The notes under the pieces were generated by a model. It was not told the DNA's origin, searched no databases, and worked only from the letters and a program-made list of their open reading frames with translations. Below, piece after piece: positions 1-7,245 of a DNA stretch of 24,594 nt. The DNA is from Methanobrevibacter sp. (GTDB taxonomy: Archaea; Methanobacteriota; Methanobacteria; Methanobacteriales; Methanobacteriaceae): the NCBI GenBank assembly GCA_017652345.1, contig JAGCBE010000222.1, positions 1-24,594 of the forward strand, written 5' to 3'. Both the position numbers and the translations under genes were made by a program. Each line of letters begins with the position of its first letter. Within the stretch, counting starts at the first letter, position 1.

Positions 1-96
1 AAGAAAGATATATTCCTAACTGATATAAATGATTATGAAGAGTTCTTTGAGATACCTAAATGAATGTATGCAGTATGTGATTATGATGCTGTATAA
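1..96 (+). CDS. C-terminal end of an unknown protein (partial)
   Basis: The window opens inside a reading frame that runs from base 1 to a TAA at 94-96 and gives the last 31 residues of a protein, acidic in its first half and ending YAVCDYDAV. One TGA (61-63) is read as Gly. The frame has no other stop and is followed by a 33-base AT-rich gap containing a promoter-like motif, so it is the end of the upstream transcription unit. Too little is present to assign a family. Confidence 0.5.
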
Positions 97-107
97 TTTT
101 AACTTGA

Positions 108-128
108 TTTATATTATATAATATATAT
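108..128 (+). promoter_or_regulatory. AT-rich promoter-like motif before the gene at 130
   Basis: A TTTATATTATATAATATATA stretch ends about one base before the ATG at 130. It resembles the better conserved copies at 2210, 3808, 4018 and 6877. If it holds a -10 element, the mRNA would be leaderless or nearly so. Low complexity makes this copy weak alone. Confidence 0.35.
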
Positions 129-129
129 A

Positions 130-465
130 ATGATTGACACAACTAAATTAGCAGACAAACCATTACAAGACTTATTAAGAGATAAAGCTTGGCTAATGGA
201 TTATATGAAACGTATTGCTACTAAGATTGGTATTGACGTTTCAACTGGTAAATGGATGTATAAGTTTCGTACAACCAAGATAAATGATTACGTATTACCG
301 CCAGACTGGCCTGATAAATTAGGAAAGCTGTTAGAAATACTAGACATTTATATTGAGTGTAAGAAATGTTGAGCACCAGTTAGCAGCACAACTCAGGAGA
401 ACTTATTGTTCTGTGAGTTTAAAGCTTTAGAGAAAAAAGTTTTAGAACGTAATAAAGGTAAGTAA
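130..465 (+). CDS. Unknown 111-residue protein with C-terminal Cys pair
   Basis: Starting at the first ATG after the AT-rich promoter-like stretch, this frame runs 111 codons to TAA 463-465 when TGA at 370-372 is read as Gly. The N-terminal half is helical and basic; a CKKCG motif with a later Cys (residues ~78-96) could bind a metal, and the tail is Lys-rich. Its TAA shares one base with the ATG of the next gene (TAATG), which suggests translational coupling. I do not recognise the family. Lying upstream of the ERF gene, it may belong to the recombination/replication module, but that is inference from position. Confidence 0.7.
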
Positions 466-668
466 TGACCCCTCAAGAAAAAATTATAATAGCCGTCGCA
501 GAAGTAAAAGGCTACTTAGATTACTGGCAGAATGAATGTAAGAATGATTATGCTGACCCAGCAGAACTGTCAGAAGACATAGATAAAATGAATAATATAT
601 TAAATGACGTTTTAAATTATGTACATTTAACATATGAAAAAGACACAACTGTTAGCCATTCAGACTAA
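465..668 (+). CDS. Small acidic unknown protein (67 aa)
   Basis: A 67-residue frame beginning MTPQEKIIIAVAEVKGYLDY, predicted mostly helical and acidic (E/D-rich middle, PAELSEDIDKMNN). It uses no in-frame TGA. The start is fixed by the TAATG overlap with the gene before it, and its last 35 bases overlap the start of the ERF gene in another frame. This tight three-gene arrangement indicates one transcript. Function unknown; a small helper of the recombination module is possible but not shown. Confidence 0.65.
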   Translation: MTPQEKIIIAVAEVKGYLDYWQNECKNDYADPAELSEDIDKMNNILNDVLNYVHLTYEKDTTVSHSD

Positions 669-1209
669 ACTGAATGCACCTAAGAACCAAGTTAATAAGT
701 TCTGAGGTTTTAATTACAGAAGCTGTGAGGATATTCTCATGGCAGTTAAACCATTGTTAGAGGAGACTAATACAACTCTAACTATTAGCGACAGTGTTGA
801 AGTATTGGAAGGTCGCTTCTATATCAAAGCTACAGCAACTCTATATGATAATGAAACTTGAGAAGTTATCTCATCTACTAGCGCTTTTGCAAGAGAACAA
901 GAGGACAAAAAAGGAATGGACCCGGCTCAAGTCACAGGTGCGGCAAGTTCCTATGCGCGCAAGTATGCCCTCAATTGATTGTTCTGTATCGACGATAACA
1001 GGGACGCCGATGCAATGTCTCCAACAGTAAACAACCTTACAGTTGATGAGAGTTTTGATGGTGTAATGAAAGCAATAGATAGCTGTAAAACATCTACCGA
1101 ACTATCACAGATAGCACCTGTGATAAGTAAAGTGAAGCCTAATCTTACAGCAGAAGATTTCGCTACAATCAAAACAGCCTACAATGAAAAATTAAAACAG
1201 TTGAAATAA
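634..1209 (+). CDS. ERF-family single-strand annealing recombinase
   Basis: A 191-residue protein of the ERF superfamily, phage proteins that bind single-stranded DNA and anneal complementary strands in recombination-dependent replication. The N-terminal signature (LNAPKNQVNKFGGFNYRS, then CEDIL and VKPLL) occupies residues ~13-40. The core GAASSYARKYALNGLFCIDD followed by D-x-DAD starts at residue ~102. Three TGA codons (703, 859, 976) are read as Gly; those in KFGGF and YALNGLF sit at positions where the family has Gly. The C-terminal third is a helical variable tail. The ATG at 634 is chosen because a start at 739 would cut away the conserved N-terminus. The gene overlaps its upstream neighbour by 35 nt. 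Length is normal for the family. Confidence 0.88.
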
Positions 1210-1236
1210 TCAACTAAAATTATATTTATATTGTAG

Positions 1237-1288
1237 GGCTAGCCAACTCCTGACTTTAAACCTTTTTAGCTTACTGTCAGGGTAAGCC
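1237..1288 (+). promoter_or_regulatory. Hairpin in the gap before the exported protein gene
   Basis: In the 91-base gap after the ERF gene, GGCT (1237-1240) can pair with AGCC (1285-1288), enclosing a 6-bp stem CCTGAC (1249-1254) / GTCAGG (1276-1281) around a 21-base AT-rich loop. It could be a leader structure or processing site; no T-tract follows, so a terminator is unlikely. Pairing was found by eye only. Confidence 0.3.
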
Positions 1289-1300
1289 TAATTACTAGCT

Positions 1301-1870
1301 ATGGGTAAACTGAAACTTTTATTTGGTTTGCTACTTGCATTACCATTATTATTCTTCTTCCCAGTGTGAGCTGATGATGAAGAAGTACAAGCTTGACAGG
1401 CAGAAACTGTTGAAGTAATATGCGAGACGTGAACTGTAGTAAAAGTAAAGTGATTTCCAGAAGGTAGCTTAGCTAATCAGATTGCTACTTACACGTACAA
1501 TACTTATTGATTAGATTATCTTCTATTGCTACGTGCAGAGAACGGAACGTTCGAACCAATGCGCCAACATCCAGGTTGAATTAAGCGTTGTATAAGAGGG
1601 TATAACGAGGAGACCCAAAGACGAATTCTCTGACAAGTTAAGGAGGGTAAGTGTTACTGAGAATGGAAAGCTATGTATGATTGGTGACTGTGCGGCTTCA
1701 ATGAGTACTGGCATCCTGAGATTGTTATGAGTTATCGCTTCGGCGATTGGCAACGGCAAGTAGATAAATGCGTTGAACTAAAGAAAGGATGAACTGTATT
1801 CTATTGACGAAACGGTAGATATAAATACAAGAATGATTTTATATTTACTGAAGAACAAGTATGTCATTAG
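1301..1870 (+). CDS. Exported lytic-transglycosylase-like (lysozyme-fold) protein
   Basis: A 189-residue protein with a clear signal peptide: basic MGKLK, a long hydrophobic stretch to about residue 22, and a likely cleavage near VGADDEE. The mature part has LLLLRAENGTFEPMRQ (residues ~73-88), where Glu80 sits like the catalytic Glu of SLT-type transglycosylases. It is followed by a CGFNEYWHPEIV segment and a C-terminal GGTVFYGRNGRYK, an arrangement seen in phage peptidoglycan lytic transglycosylases. It would act in the periplasm or cell wall during lysis or entry. In-frame TGA codons are read as Gly, including the Gly before FNEYW. The start is the only ATG preceding the signal peptide. It overlaps the next gene by 10 nt. 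The family call rests on motif resemblance and could be wrong; export is firmer. Confidence 0.5.
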
Positions 1871-2199
1871 AAGAACTTGAAGACATAGAGTGGGTTAAAC
1901 AACATCTATGAGAAGTAGTTAAAGCTTACAATATTATTGATAGGCAAATAGCTACAATCAAAGAGGAAGTTAAAACCGCTCAAGCTGATAAGCAATACTG
2001 AGATACAACTGCGAAGTACAGTAAATATATCAAGCTGAAACCTAAGAACTTACAAGAAGTTCTAACTAGGTATCCTATCCAGGATTATCCGCAGGTATAT
2101 AATGTAAGTCTCAGTAAAGAAGCACAGCATATAATCACGGATGAAGAGCTGTTTGATACAGTTGAAATTACTTCCGTAAGAATAGAGCTACCACAATAG
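1861..2199 (+). CDS. Unknown 112-residue helical protein
   Basis: A 112-residue frame (MSLEELEDIEWVKQHLGEVV) starting 10 nt inside the lytic-enzyme-like gene. The first ~60 residues look like an amphipathic helix or coiled coil (VVKAYNIIDRQIATIKEEVK); the C-terminal half is mixed. No signal peptide or membrane segment is seen. A strong intrinsic terminator overlaps its last codons, so it is the last gene of its transcript. Coupling with the exported enzyme suggests a linked lysis or envelope role, but I do not recognise the family. Confidence 0.65.
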
Positions 2200-2213
2200 G
2201 TGGCTCTTTTTTT
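2185..2213 (+). terminator. Intrinsic terminator
   Basis: An 8-bp stem GAGCTACC / GGTGGCTC (2185-2192 with 2199-2206, one G-U pair) with a 6-base loop, followed at once by seven T. It overlaps the stop codon of the preceding gene. The T-tract merges into the promoter-like motif of the next gene. Confidence 0.85.
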
Positions 2214-2229
2214 ATTTTATTAGTAATAT
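2210..2229 (+). promoter_or_regulatory. Copy of the 20-nt promoter-like motif
   Basis: TTTTATTTTATTAGTAATAT matches the copy at 3808-3827 in 18 of 20 bases and stands 3 nt before the ATG at 2233. It directly follows a terminator, the expected place for a new promoter. Confidence 0.55.
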
Positions 2230-2232
2230 TGT

Positions 2233-2403
2233 ATGTCAGTTTCATTAATTGTCAAATCAAAATATAAAGGAAATGTAAGGGACTATATGACGATTAATCA
2301 GTTCTCGACATACATTTCTACTGGTCAACAGCCACTTCAAACGTGGTGAGAAGTTAATAAAAAATGACTTGCAATTAAAAAGAAAAAATATATAAAGAAA
2401 TAG
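2233..2403 (+). CDS. Small basic unknown protein (56 aa)
   Basis: A 56-residue frame starting 3 nt after the promoter-like motif and ending at TAG 2401-2403. It begins MSVSLIVKSKYKGN and has an extremely basic tail (KK and KKKKYIKK), so it may bind nucleic acid. Two TGA codons are read as Gly. It has its own terminator upstream and an RNA element downstream, so it and the RNA may share one transcript. Not recognised. Confidence 0.55.
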
Positions 2404-2404
2404 T

Positions 2405-2594
2405 CTATGTAGGTTTTATAAATTTTCCCTGCATAGAACTCTCTGGGTGAGACGGATATTAATGTAGGAATTCACTCTAACTGATGTGTGCGATACATAC
2501 CTGTGAACCAGGTCGGCTCATCGGACTAAGGCACAGACGCAATGTCGAAGATTAAACCTTTGGAGAGTGGTGGGTTCAATTCCCACTTGCATGA
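2405..2594 (+). ncRNA. Structured RNA ending in a perfect tRNA-type T-arm (tmRNA-like layout)
   Basis: There is no reading frame here, but many helices. A T-arm GTGGG-TTCAATT-CCCAC lies at 2570-2586, followed by TTGCATG (2587-2593) and A. TTGCATG can pair with TATGTAG (2406-2412) as a 7-bp acceptor-like stem (two or three wobbles). Just before the T-arm, GGAGAGT (2562-2568) pairs with ACTCTCT (2438-2444). This nesting (acceptor, long internal helix, T-arm) resembles tmRNA, but no tag frame or CCA is seen. Inside lie GTGTG-CGATA-CATAC, CTGTG...CACAG, a D-arm-like GCTC...AGGC (2516-2532), and an anticodon-like arm CGAAG-ATTAAAC-CTTTG. The 5' part could instead fold as CTATGTAGG / CCTGCATAG (2405-2413 with 2428-2436). 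No standard cloverleaf can be drawn. It may be an intron-bearing or decayed tRNA or a new RNA. Confidence 0.45.
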
Positions 2595-2598
2595 CAGT

Positions 2599-2625
2599 GG
2601 ACATAACACTTCCCGGTTATGTCCC
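2599..2625 (+). terminator. Hairpin terminator-like element after the structured RNA
   Basis: A perfect 9-bp stem GGACATAAC / GTTATGTCC (2599-2607 with 2616-2624) with an 8-base loop follows the T-arm RNA by 5 nt. The downstream T-run is interrupted (CCTTAACGAGATTTATTTC), so it may be a weak terminator or a 3' stability hairpin. The bases from here to 2656 are AT-rich, with a promoter-like stretch before the next ATG. Confidence 0.5.
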
Positions 2626-2656
2626 TTAACGAGATTTATTTCTTTATATATATTAT

Positions 2657-2989
2657 ATGATAAATATAGATTGAATTTATACAACACATATTTATAACTG
2701 AGTTCATTGATGAGATGACCCAGATGGTAATCGCTTTGGTTACTATGTTATGTATGGTAATCGTTTACTAGCTAAAGTATATAGACTATGAAGCGATGAT
2801 GTAGATGGTACAGTATTATTTGTTAATAAGAATGATACTTTTAAAAAGTATACATTACATTGATACTATCAACAAACTGCAGTTATATGATTTATATTAT
2901 GAATATTATATAATGGTGAGCGTGAGAGCAACCAACCTTGAAACGTTTCTAACTTGTCCGCACAAGTACAAGTATGAGCCAACGCCTAG
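2657..2989 (+). CDS. Unknown 110-residue protein
   Basis: A 110-codon frame from ATG 2657 to TAG 2987-2989 that needs TGA as Gly at many positions. The sequence has a glycine- and aspartate-rich N-terminus (NGVHGGDDPDGNRFGYYVMYGN) and then alternating strands (LLAKVYRL, GTVLFVNK, TFKKYTLHG), suggesting a small beta-rich domain. It overlaps the next gene by 77 nt in a different frame, which is long for this genome; the true end is nevertheless fixed by its stop. Not recognised. Confidence 0.55.
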
Positions 2990-3647
2990 TCCTGATAAAA
3001 TGGCATTCATATTTGGTACTGCATTACATAAGTTAGTAGAGATGCACGTACAATGACTAGAGAACCAGGACGCTGTTGATATTATACTTAATAGGTTTGG
3101 AGTTAAGGAACGTAAGATGTTGAAAGCATTGACTGAATGTTTCATTCAACATCTAGAAGAGAGACAACTTACGTATGTCTTAAGTGAATACAGTTATACT
3201 CATAAATTTGAGGACATAACTGATGAACAATGAGAACATCCAATACTTGAATGAACATTCGACTTGTTGTTTAAGGATAATGAATGACAATTTATTATTG
3301 TAGACATTAAAACAGCAAGCAAGCATTGGGATGACGAACATATTAATTCAGTTAATCAGAAACGTATATACCCTGCGTTAGCTAAACTTGAAAGCTGAAT
3401 TAAAGTAAGTAAGTTTGAATACTGGGTGATGAATAAAACATTAAGTCCAAAGCTACAAGAAGTAGTCTTCGATGTGCCAGAGGACAATGTTGAAACTGTT
3501 ACTGACTTTATGAAAGCTCTAGTTAAAGCAGAAGATGACCTAGACTTTCCAGCTAATTATACAAACTACAGTTGCTTCTTCTGTGCGCTACGTAAACAGT
3601 GCCGAGCAACGAATAATTTAAATGATTTAATAACAGAAAATGATTAA
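2913..3647 (+). CDS. Cas4/RecB-like PD-(D/E)XK nuclease with Fe-S cysteines
   Basis: A 244-residue nuclease of the PD-(D/E)XK superfamily. Visible motifs: Cys15 in TNLETFLTCPHKYKY; FGTALHKLVE with His39; GTFDLLF with Asp117; VDIKTA with Asp131 and Lys133; a Q-x(3)-Y motif at Gln149 (NQKRIY); and the C-terminal CFFCALRKQC with Cys221, Cys224 and Cys230. The C...C-x2-C-x5-C set is the 4Fe-4S pattern of Cas4 and AddB-type nucleases. The Gly before Thr115-Phe116-Asp117 is encoded by TGA. Such enzymes resect DNA ends and in phages accompany recombinases, which fits the ERF gene upstream. Earlier in-frame ATGs exist, but the family N-terminus begins at this Met. It overlaps the next gene by 8 nt. 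No CRISPR array is present, so a role in spacer acquisition is not implied. Confidence 0.85.
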
Positions 3648-3807
3648 TGCAATAGCAGAATTCTTCGTAGTAAACTGAGCATGGATATCTTGGATTATGC
3701 TTACAGAATTACCAAGCACAACCCCAGACTGGATATGGGCAATAATAGCAACGATTGCTACAGTATTGAGCGTAACATCATTTATATTAATGGCTGAAGA
3801 ATTATAG
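3640..3807 (+). CDS. Small two-helix membrane protein (55 aa)
   Basis: A 55-residue hydrophobic protein with two likely membrane helices: AIAEFFVVNGAWISWIML near the N-terminus and WIWAIIATIATVLSVTSFIL near the C-terminus, joined by a short polar loop with prolines. It starts 8 nt inside the nuclease gene. Size and topology are like small phage holins, but the C-terminus (MAEEL) is acidic rather than basic, and no lysis enzyme is adjacent. Holin is a guess; membrane location is well supported. Confidence 0.65.
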
Positions 3808-3827
3808 TTTTATATTATTACTAATAT
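3808..3827 (+). promoter_or_regulatory. Reference copy of the 20-nt promoter-like motif
   Basis: TTTTATATTATTACTAATAT starts right after the TAG of the previous gene and ends 4 nt before the ATG at 3832. The nearly identical copy at 4018-4036 makes convergence by AT-richness unlikely. Confidence 0.6.
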
Positions 3828-3831
3828 TAAA

Positions 3832-4017
3832 ATGTGTGAAGCGGCAGAAACTTGCACTGGATGTGCAACATTCGGAATTATATTTGTAAGTGTACTTGTA
3901 ATTATAATCATACTTTGTTGTATAGAATGAATAACTTGAGGAGAGTTATCCGATTGGATGGATGATTGGTTAAGTAGCTGGATAGATAAATTACCAAGGC
4001 CAAAGAACAAAGATTAG
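3832..4017 (+). CDS. Small single-pass membrane protein with N-terminal cysteines (61 aa)
   Basis: A 61-residue protein: a Cys-rich N-terminus (MCEAAETCTGCATFG), one strong membrane helix (IIFVSVLVIIIILCCI), then an acidic, tryptophan-containing tail (ELSDWMDDWLSSWIDKL). It is bracketed by two copies of the promoter-like motif, so it may be its own transcription unit. Two TGA codons are read as Gly. The three N-terminal Cys could form disulfides outside the membrane or bind metal. Not recognised. Confidence 0.65.
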
Positions 4018-4036
4018 TTTTATATCTTACTAATAT
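4018..4036 (+). promoter_or_regulatory. Copy of the promoter-like motif before the SPFH gene
   Basis: TTTTATATCTTACTAATAT begins directly after TAG 4015-4017 and lies 6 nt before the ATG at 4043. It shares TTTTATAT and TTACTAATAT blocks with the copy at 3808. Confidence 0.6.
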
Positions 4037-4042
4037 ATATTT

Positions 4043-4840
4043 ATGAAATGATTTATTCAAGGGTTTCTACTCCCTCTAATAGTAGTACTATTAATCATCT
4101 GTGGGTTTAACTCTTGGTTTGTAGTTGAACCAGGTTACAACTGATTTACTGTTACGCTAGGTAAAGTAAACAATGTAGTGTATTCTGACTGATTACACTT
4201 TAAAACTCCATTTATAACTAAAGCTGTTAAGTATAACATCCAAACGCAGAAATTAGATACAACAGCTGACGCTAGTTCAAAGGATTTACAGACAGTATGA
4301 GCTGTAATAGCAGTGAACTATAAGTATAAAGAGAGTGAGGTTGTAAACCTATATAAGAATGTAGGTAAAGAAGATAAGGTTGCAGATAAAATTATACAAC
4401 CTGCAGTACAAGAAGTATTTAAAAGTGTAGTTGCTAAGTATAGTGCTGAGCAATTAATTACTGAGAGAAGTATTGTATCAAAGGATATAGAGGATACACT
4501 TAATAAACGTTTAGAAAGCTATGGTATTCAAATCCAATTGTTTAATATAGTAAACTTTGATTTCAGTAAATCATTTAACGATGCTATCGAGGCTAAAGTA
4601 ACTGCAGAGCAGAACGCATTAGCTGAGAAAAATAAGTTAGAGCAAGTTAAATATGAGGCTGAACAAAAAGTTGTAGCAGCTGAAGCTCAAGCTAAAGCTA
4701 TTGAGATACAAGCTAAAGCTATTCAAAACCAATGAGGTGCTGAATACGTACAACTTAAATGGATTGAAAAATGGAATGGTAATCTTCCAACTACTGTCGC
4801 AGGACAGGACGCTTCTTTTATAATGATGATGAATAAATAA
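4043..4840 (+). CDS. SPFH/prohibitin (band 7) family membrane protein
   Basis: A 265-residue protein with the standard prohibitin/band-7 layout. It has an N-terminal membrane helix (residues ~7-27), then FVVEPGYNGFTVTLGKV and SDGLHFKTPF, the SPFH entry motif. A mixed alpha-beta domain follows to ~170, then a long Ala/Glu/Lys/Gln-rich coiled coil (EAKVTAEQNALAEKNKLEQV and AEAQAKAIEIQAKAI). Glycines in GYNGF and SDGLHF are TGA-encoded and match family Gly positions. SPFH proteins form large membrane-anchored cages or rings and stabilise membrane complexes or control proteases. In a phage this one may protect or remodel host membrane or counter host proteases. The following 44-residue membrane protein may be a partner. 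Confidence 0.85.
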
Positions 4841-4841
4841 A

Positions 4842-4976
4842 ATGTTTATAGTACGATTAATGTGTCTAGCTATCATTATATTATTGATAGGTATAACAGA
4901 CAACCTAGCACTAGATGGAGTGCTTACTAAACGAGTTAAAGCATGGCTAGAAAAACATTTACCTAAAATAGAATAG
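4842..4976 (+). CDS. Small membrane protein (44 aa)
   Basis: A 44-residue frame one base after the SPFH gene: N-terminal membrane helix MFIVRLMCLAIIILLIGI, then a short basic amphipathic tail (LTKRVKAWLEKHLPKIE). It has no in-frame TGA. Size, topology and spacing suggest co-translation with the SPFH protein and possibly a subunit or regulator of that complex; this is inference. Not recognised. Confidence 0.6.
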   Translation: MFIVRLMCLAIIILLIGITDNLALDGVLTKRVKAWLEKHLPKIE

Positions 4977-4978
4977 TT

Positions 4979-5317
4979 ATGGATATAAGGAAACTGAAAA
5001 AGTTTCATAGGCTAGACAATCTACCACATGGGTTAACATGATGTGAAGACCCTATGTGGTATGATTGAATAGCATACTATGAAGACAAGAAAGGTAATAG
5101 ATATTCACGTAATGGTAATCCTATAGAGAGAAATGAAATGTGTAAACATTGATATATATTTGATACTATTATATTAACTGAATGACCCTGACCATTTGAT
5201 TATCGTTATCAAATAATGGATGCTAGACCAGATACTATATGGCAGTATGATAGTCGACCTGAAGTTGACTTAAAGATATTAAAGTATAATAGATATATTT
5301 ATAATAGAATACATTAA
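4979..5317 (+). CDS. Unknown 112-residue aromatic-rich protein
   Basis: A 112-residue frame beginning MDIRKLKKFHRL, rich in Tyr, Arg and Asp, with five or more TGA-Gly codons, including the closely spaced EGPGPFDYRYQ. No membrane segment or known motif is seen. Its TAA shares a base with the ATG of the following gene (TAATG), so these small genes are likely translated as a coupled series. Not recognised. Confidence 0.65.
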
Positions 5318-5505
5318 TGGCTACAAGTCTACAACGCATGAAGTCACGAGGAGAATTAGAAAAGACACCATATTGTTGGTGGCTATTCTCTGTTACTTAC
5401 AAGTGAAGTCGATACTGGTATGAGGTATTTAAAGAATACTATGAGCATCCTAAGTTTAGAAAGCGAAGTACATTAGAAAAGTTTTATAATCTATATTATA
5501 AATAA
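5317..5505 (+). CDS. Small basic aromatic protein (62 aa)
   Basis: A 62-residue protein (MATSLQRMKSRGELEKTPYC) that is basic and unusually aromatic: CWWLF, RYWYEVF and a FYNLYYK end. One TGA codes Gly. It is joined on both sides to its neighbours by one-base TAATG overlaps. Small basic aromatic proteins in phages often act on host machinery, but nothing here proves that. Not recognised. Confidence 0.65.
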
Positions 5506-5693
5506 TGCCTAGATATACATTATCAGATAAAAGAACTGCAAGATATGAATATAAAGTTCATGCAGTTAATTCAGTAGAGGAAGGACTGCTTAACAATATG
5601 GCAGATGAATGATATGAACTTGACTATGTAATAGCTAAGGAAACTCTACCTATAATATATTTAGTCTTTAGAAGATATACAGACAATGAGTAA
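5505..5693 (+). CDS. DUF4177-like small protein (62 aa)
   Basis: A 62-residue protein matching the pattern of DUF4177: YEYKVHAV at the N-terminus, a helix EEGLLNNMADEGYEL (residues ~26-40) and a final strand IIYLVFRRY. In this family the helix ends in a G-[WY]-E-L motif, and that Gly (residue 36) is TGA here, one of the clean supports for TGA as Gly. DUF4177 proteins are small alpha-beta domains of unknown function, common in phages and bacteria. Starts by TAATG coupling; overlaps the next gene by 8 nt. Confidence 0.7.
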
Positions 5694-6009
5694 AAACAGT
5701 GCTGTACCTATGTTACTGGAAAGAATAAACCAGTTAGAAAAACGTATAGAAATACTAGAATGATTACAACATCCTACGTATTCAAGTATTACTAATACAG
5801 TTCCTATTACAGCAACACGTGGTACTTATACAAGTATATGAGCTACGCCTACTGTAACAAGAACAGAAGCTATAGCGTATAGGGATAGGTATGAAGATAG
5901 ATTACATGACTTAGAAAGACAGTTAGACGATTTGACTAATACTCGTTTCGAAGTAAGAGATGGTAATTTATATATAACATGAGTAAATAATGATTGAGGG
6001 AATGGCTAA
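5686..6009 (+). CDS. Coiled-coil protein (107 aa), possible paralog of its neighbour
   Basis: A 107-residue protein with two predicted coiled coils: LLERINQLEKRIEILEGL near the N-terminus and YEDRLHDLERQLDDL in the middle, separated by a Thr-rich linker (TNTVPITATRGTYTS). The C-terminus, FEVRDGNLYITGV, looks like a short beta hairpin. The next gene opens with a similar leucine heptad and a similar C-terminal strand pattern, suggesting tandem duplication. Possibly a fibre, chaperone or oligomerisation protein; function unknown. Confidence 0.65.
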
Positions 6010-6247
6010 GGTTGAAAAACCTAAAGAAAAATCTGCAGTTGAAATATTGCTAGATAAAATAAATATGTTAGAAGAAGATATTAAATTCTTAAAATGATAT
6101 CATACTATATTACCATATGATATGATACTAAACGCTCCTAATCCAATAACTAGAATTAATAGCGAACCAGATGGATTAATTGTAGAGTATCATAATTGAC
6201 GTAGAGAATTTATTCCTATAGCAGTAACACAATGCAGAAACTTCTAA
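6002..6247 (+). CDS. Coiled-coil protein (81 aa), possible paralog of its neighbour
   Basis: An 81-residue protein: basic start MAKVEKPKEK, then heptad LLDKINMLEEDIKFLKGY, comparable to LLERINQLEKRIEILEGL of the preceding gene, then LNAPNPITRI and a C-terminal strand pair DGLIVEYHNGRREFI. TGA in HNGRREF falls in a beta turn where Gly is expected. It overlaps the previous gene by 8 nt and the next by 16 nt. Function unknown. Confidence 0.65.
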
Positions 6248-6876
6248 CTAAGTTTAAAGAGGAAACGGGGATGGACTTTTTTGATGCCGTCCCACGTTTC
6301 TATGAATACTTTCCTGAGAATATATTGCCATTTGTTCCATTTACTGAGGAACAAGTTACGGATGAGAATAGCTTTAAAATTGTATACGATGCGTTATTGG
6401 CTATCGTAACTGATAAAGCTAATAAGAGAGAAGCTATCATATGAAAGAGGATTGATAGTTATTTTGATGAAAGCTTCAAACGTTGCTTAGGTATTAGAAG
6501 GAAAGATACAACTGCAGAGCATTACTTAATAATGGAGAACTTCATTGATGAGGATAAACTTAGAGATATTATAACTAAGAACCCTCATAAATGATGGAAC
6601 CCATTATTATTATGTAATGGTATGAAGTGAACTATACCATGTATCTTTCAGCCAAGTCAATCGCTTAGGAAGAAATATCCATTTATAATACAGAAGTTCT
6701 GACCAGCTTGACAATTAACTTGAGCTGAGATAGATGTAGAACAGCTAGATAAAGAACAGGCTATATATATAAATGAAGATGATATACTAAGTTTTGACTT
6801 TGGTTTATATCATCCATATATATGGGGACTGATACAAAGCAGACAACGAAACAAATTAACACACGAATTAAAATAA
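6232..6876 (+). CDS. Unknown 214-residue protein
   Basis: A 214-residue soluble protein, acidic in its N-terminal third (FFDAVPRFYEYFPENILPF), basic in the middle (KRIDSYFDESFKRCLGIRRK), with a glycine-containing C-terminal part (NPHKGWNPLLLCNGMKG, FGPAGQLTGAEID). Most of these glycines are TGA-encoded. No catalytic motif, signal or membrane helix stands out. It starts 16 nt inside the previous gene and is the last gene of the coupled series, followed by a promoter-like motif. Not recognised; its length makes it the main candidate for an enzyme or scaffold in this cluster. Confidence 0.7.
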
Positions 6877-6895
6877 TTTTATATTATAATAATAT
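6877..6895 (+). promoter_or_regulatory. Copy of the promoter-like motif
   Basis: TTTTATATTATAATAATAT follows the TAA at 6874-6876 directly and ends 4 nt before the ATG at 6900, the same geometry as the 3808 copy. Confidence 0.55.
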
Positions 6896-6899
6896 ACAC

Positions 6900-7181
6900 A
6901 TGATAGAAATAATTAATGTAGTATTTATATCACTTGCATGGTGAGCTGTTACATTTGCGATTTGATGTGCGGTATGAAGCGAAAGCTCATTAAAATCTAT
7001 ATTTTGTAAACATGATTATGAAGAATTATATAAAGCTCCTTCATATGAAAGAAAGGAAGACGTAGCAAAATGATTAGAGAACTGAGTTGATATAGGTTAT
7101 GTATGTAAAAAATGTAAGAAACCTAAAACAGTTTCACTAACATTTAAACCCATTTGTAAAAGAAGTCAAGACGAATATTAA
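6900..7181 (+). CDS. Membrane-anchored protein with zinc-ribbon-like cysteines (93 aa)
   Basis: A 93-residue protein with an N-terminal membrane helix (IINVVFISLAWGAVTFAIGCAVG) followed by a soluble part with CKHDYEEL, then YVCKKCKKPKTVSLTF and a final FKPICK. The CxxC plus flanking Cys and His could form a small zinc site. Glycines in the membrane helix are TGA-encoded. A promoter-like motif precedes it and a hairpin follows, so it may be monocistronic. Function unknown. Confidence 0.6.
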
Positions 7182-7198
7182 AATCACTCTTGATTTTT
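7180..7198 (+). terminator. Weak AT-rich hairpin terminator
   Basis: AAAATCA (7180-7186) pairs with TGATTTT (7191-7197) around the loop CTCT, overlapping the stop of the preceding gene and ending in a T-run. The stem is AT-rich, so termination would be weak. The bases 7199-7245 are nearly pure A/T and include a promoter-like TTATATTTATATAAG. Confidence 0.45.
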
Positions 7199-7245
7199 AA
7201 AAGTAAATATATATATAAATTATATTTATATAAGAAATATATTGA

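Noticed and set aside
2405..2625. An ordinary tRNA-Leu(TAA)
   Set aside because: The anticodon-like loop ATTAAAC fits, but no D-arm or acceptor can be placed with normal spacing and there is no long variable arm.
2913..3647. Cas4 as part of a CRISPR-Cas system
   Set aside because: No repeat-spacer array or other cas gene is present; such nucleases are common in phages next to recombinases.
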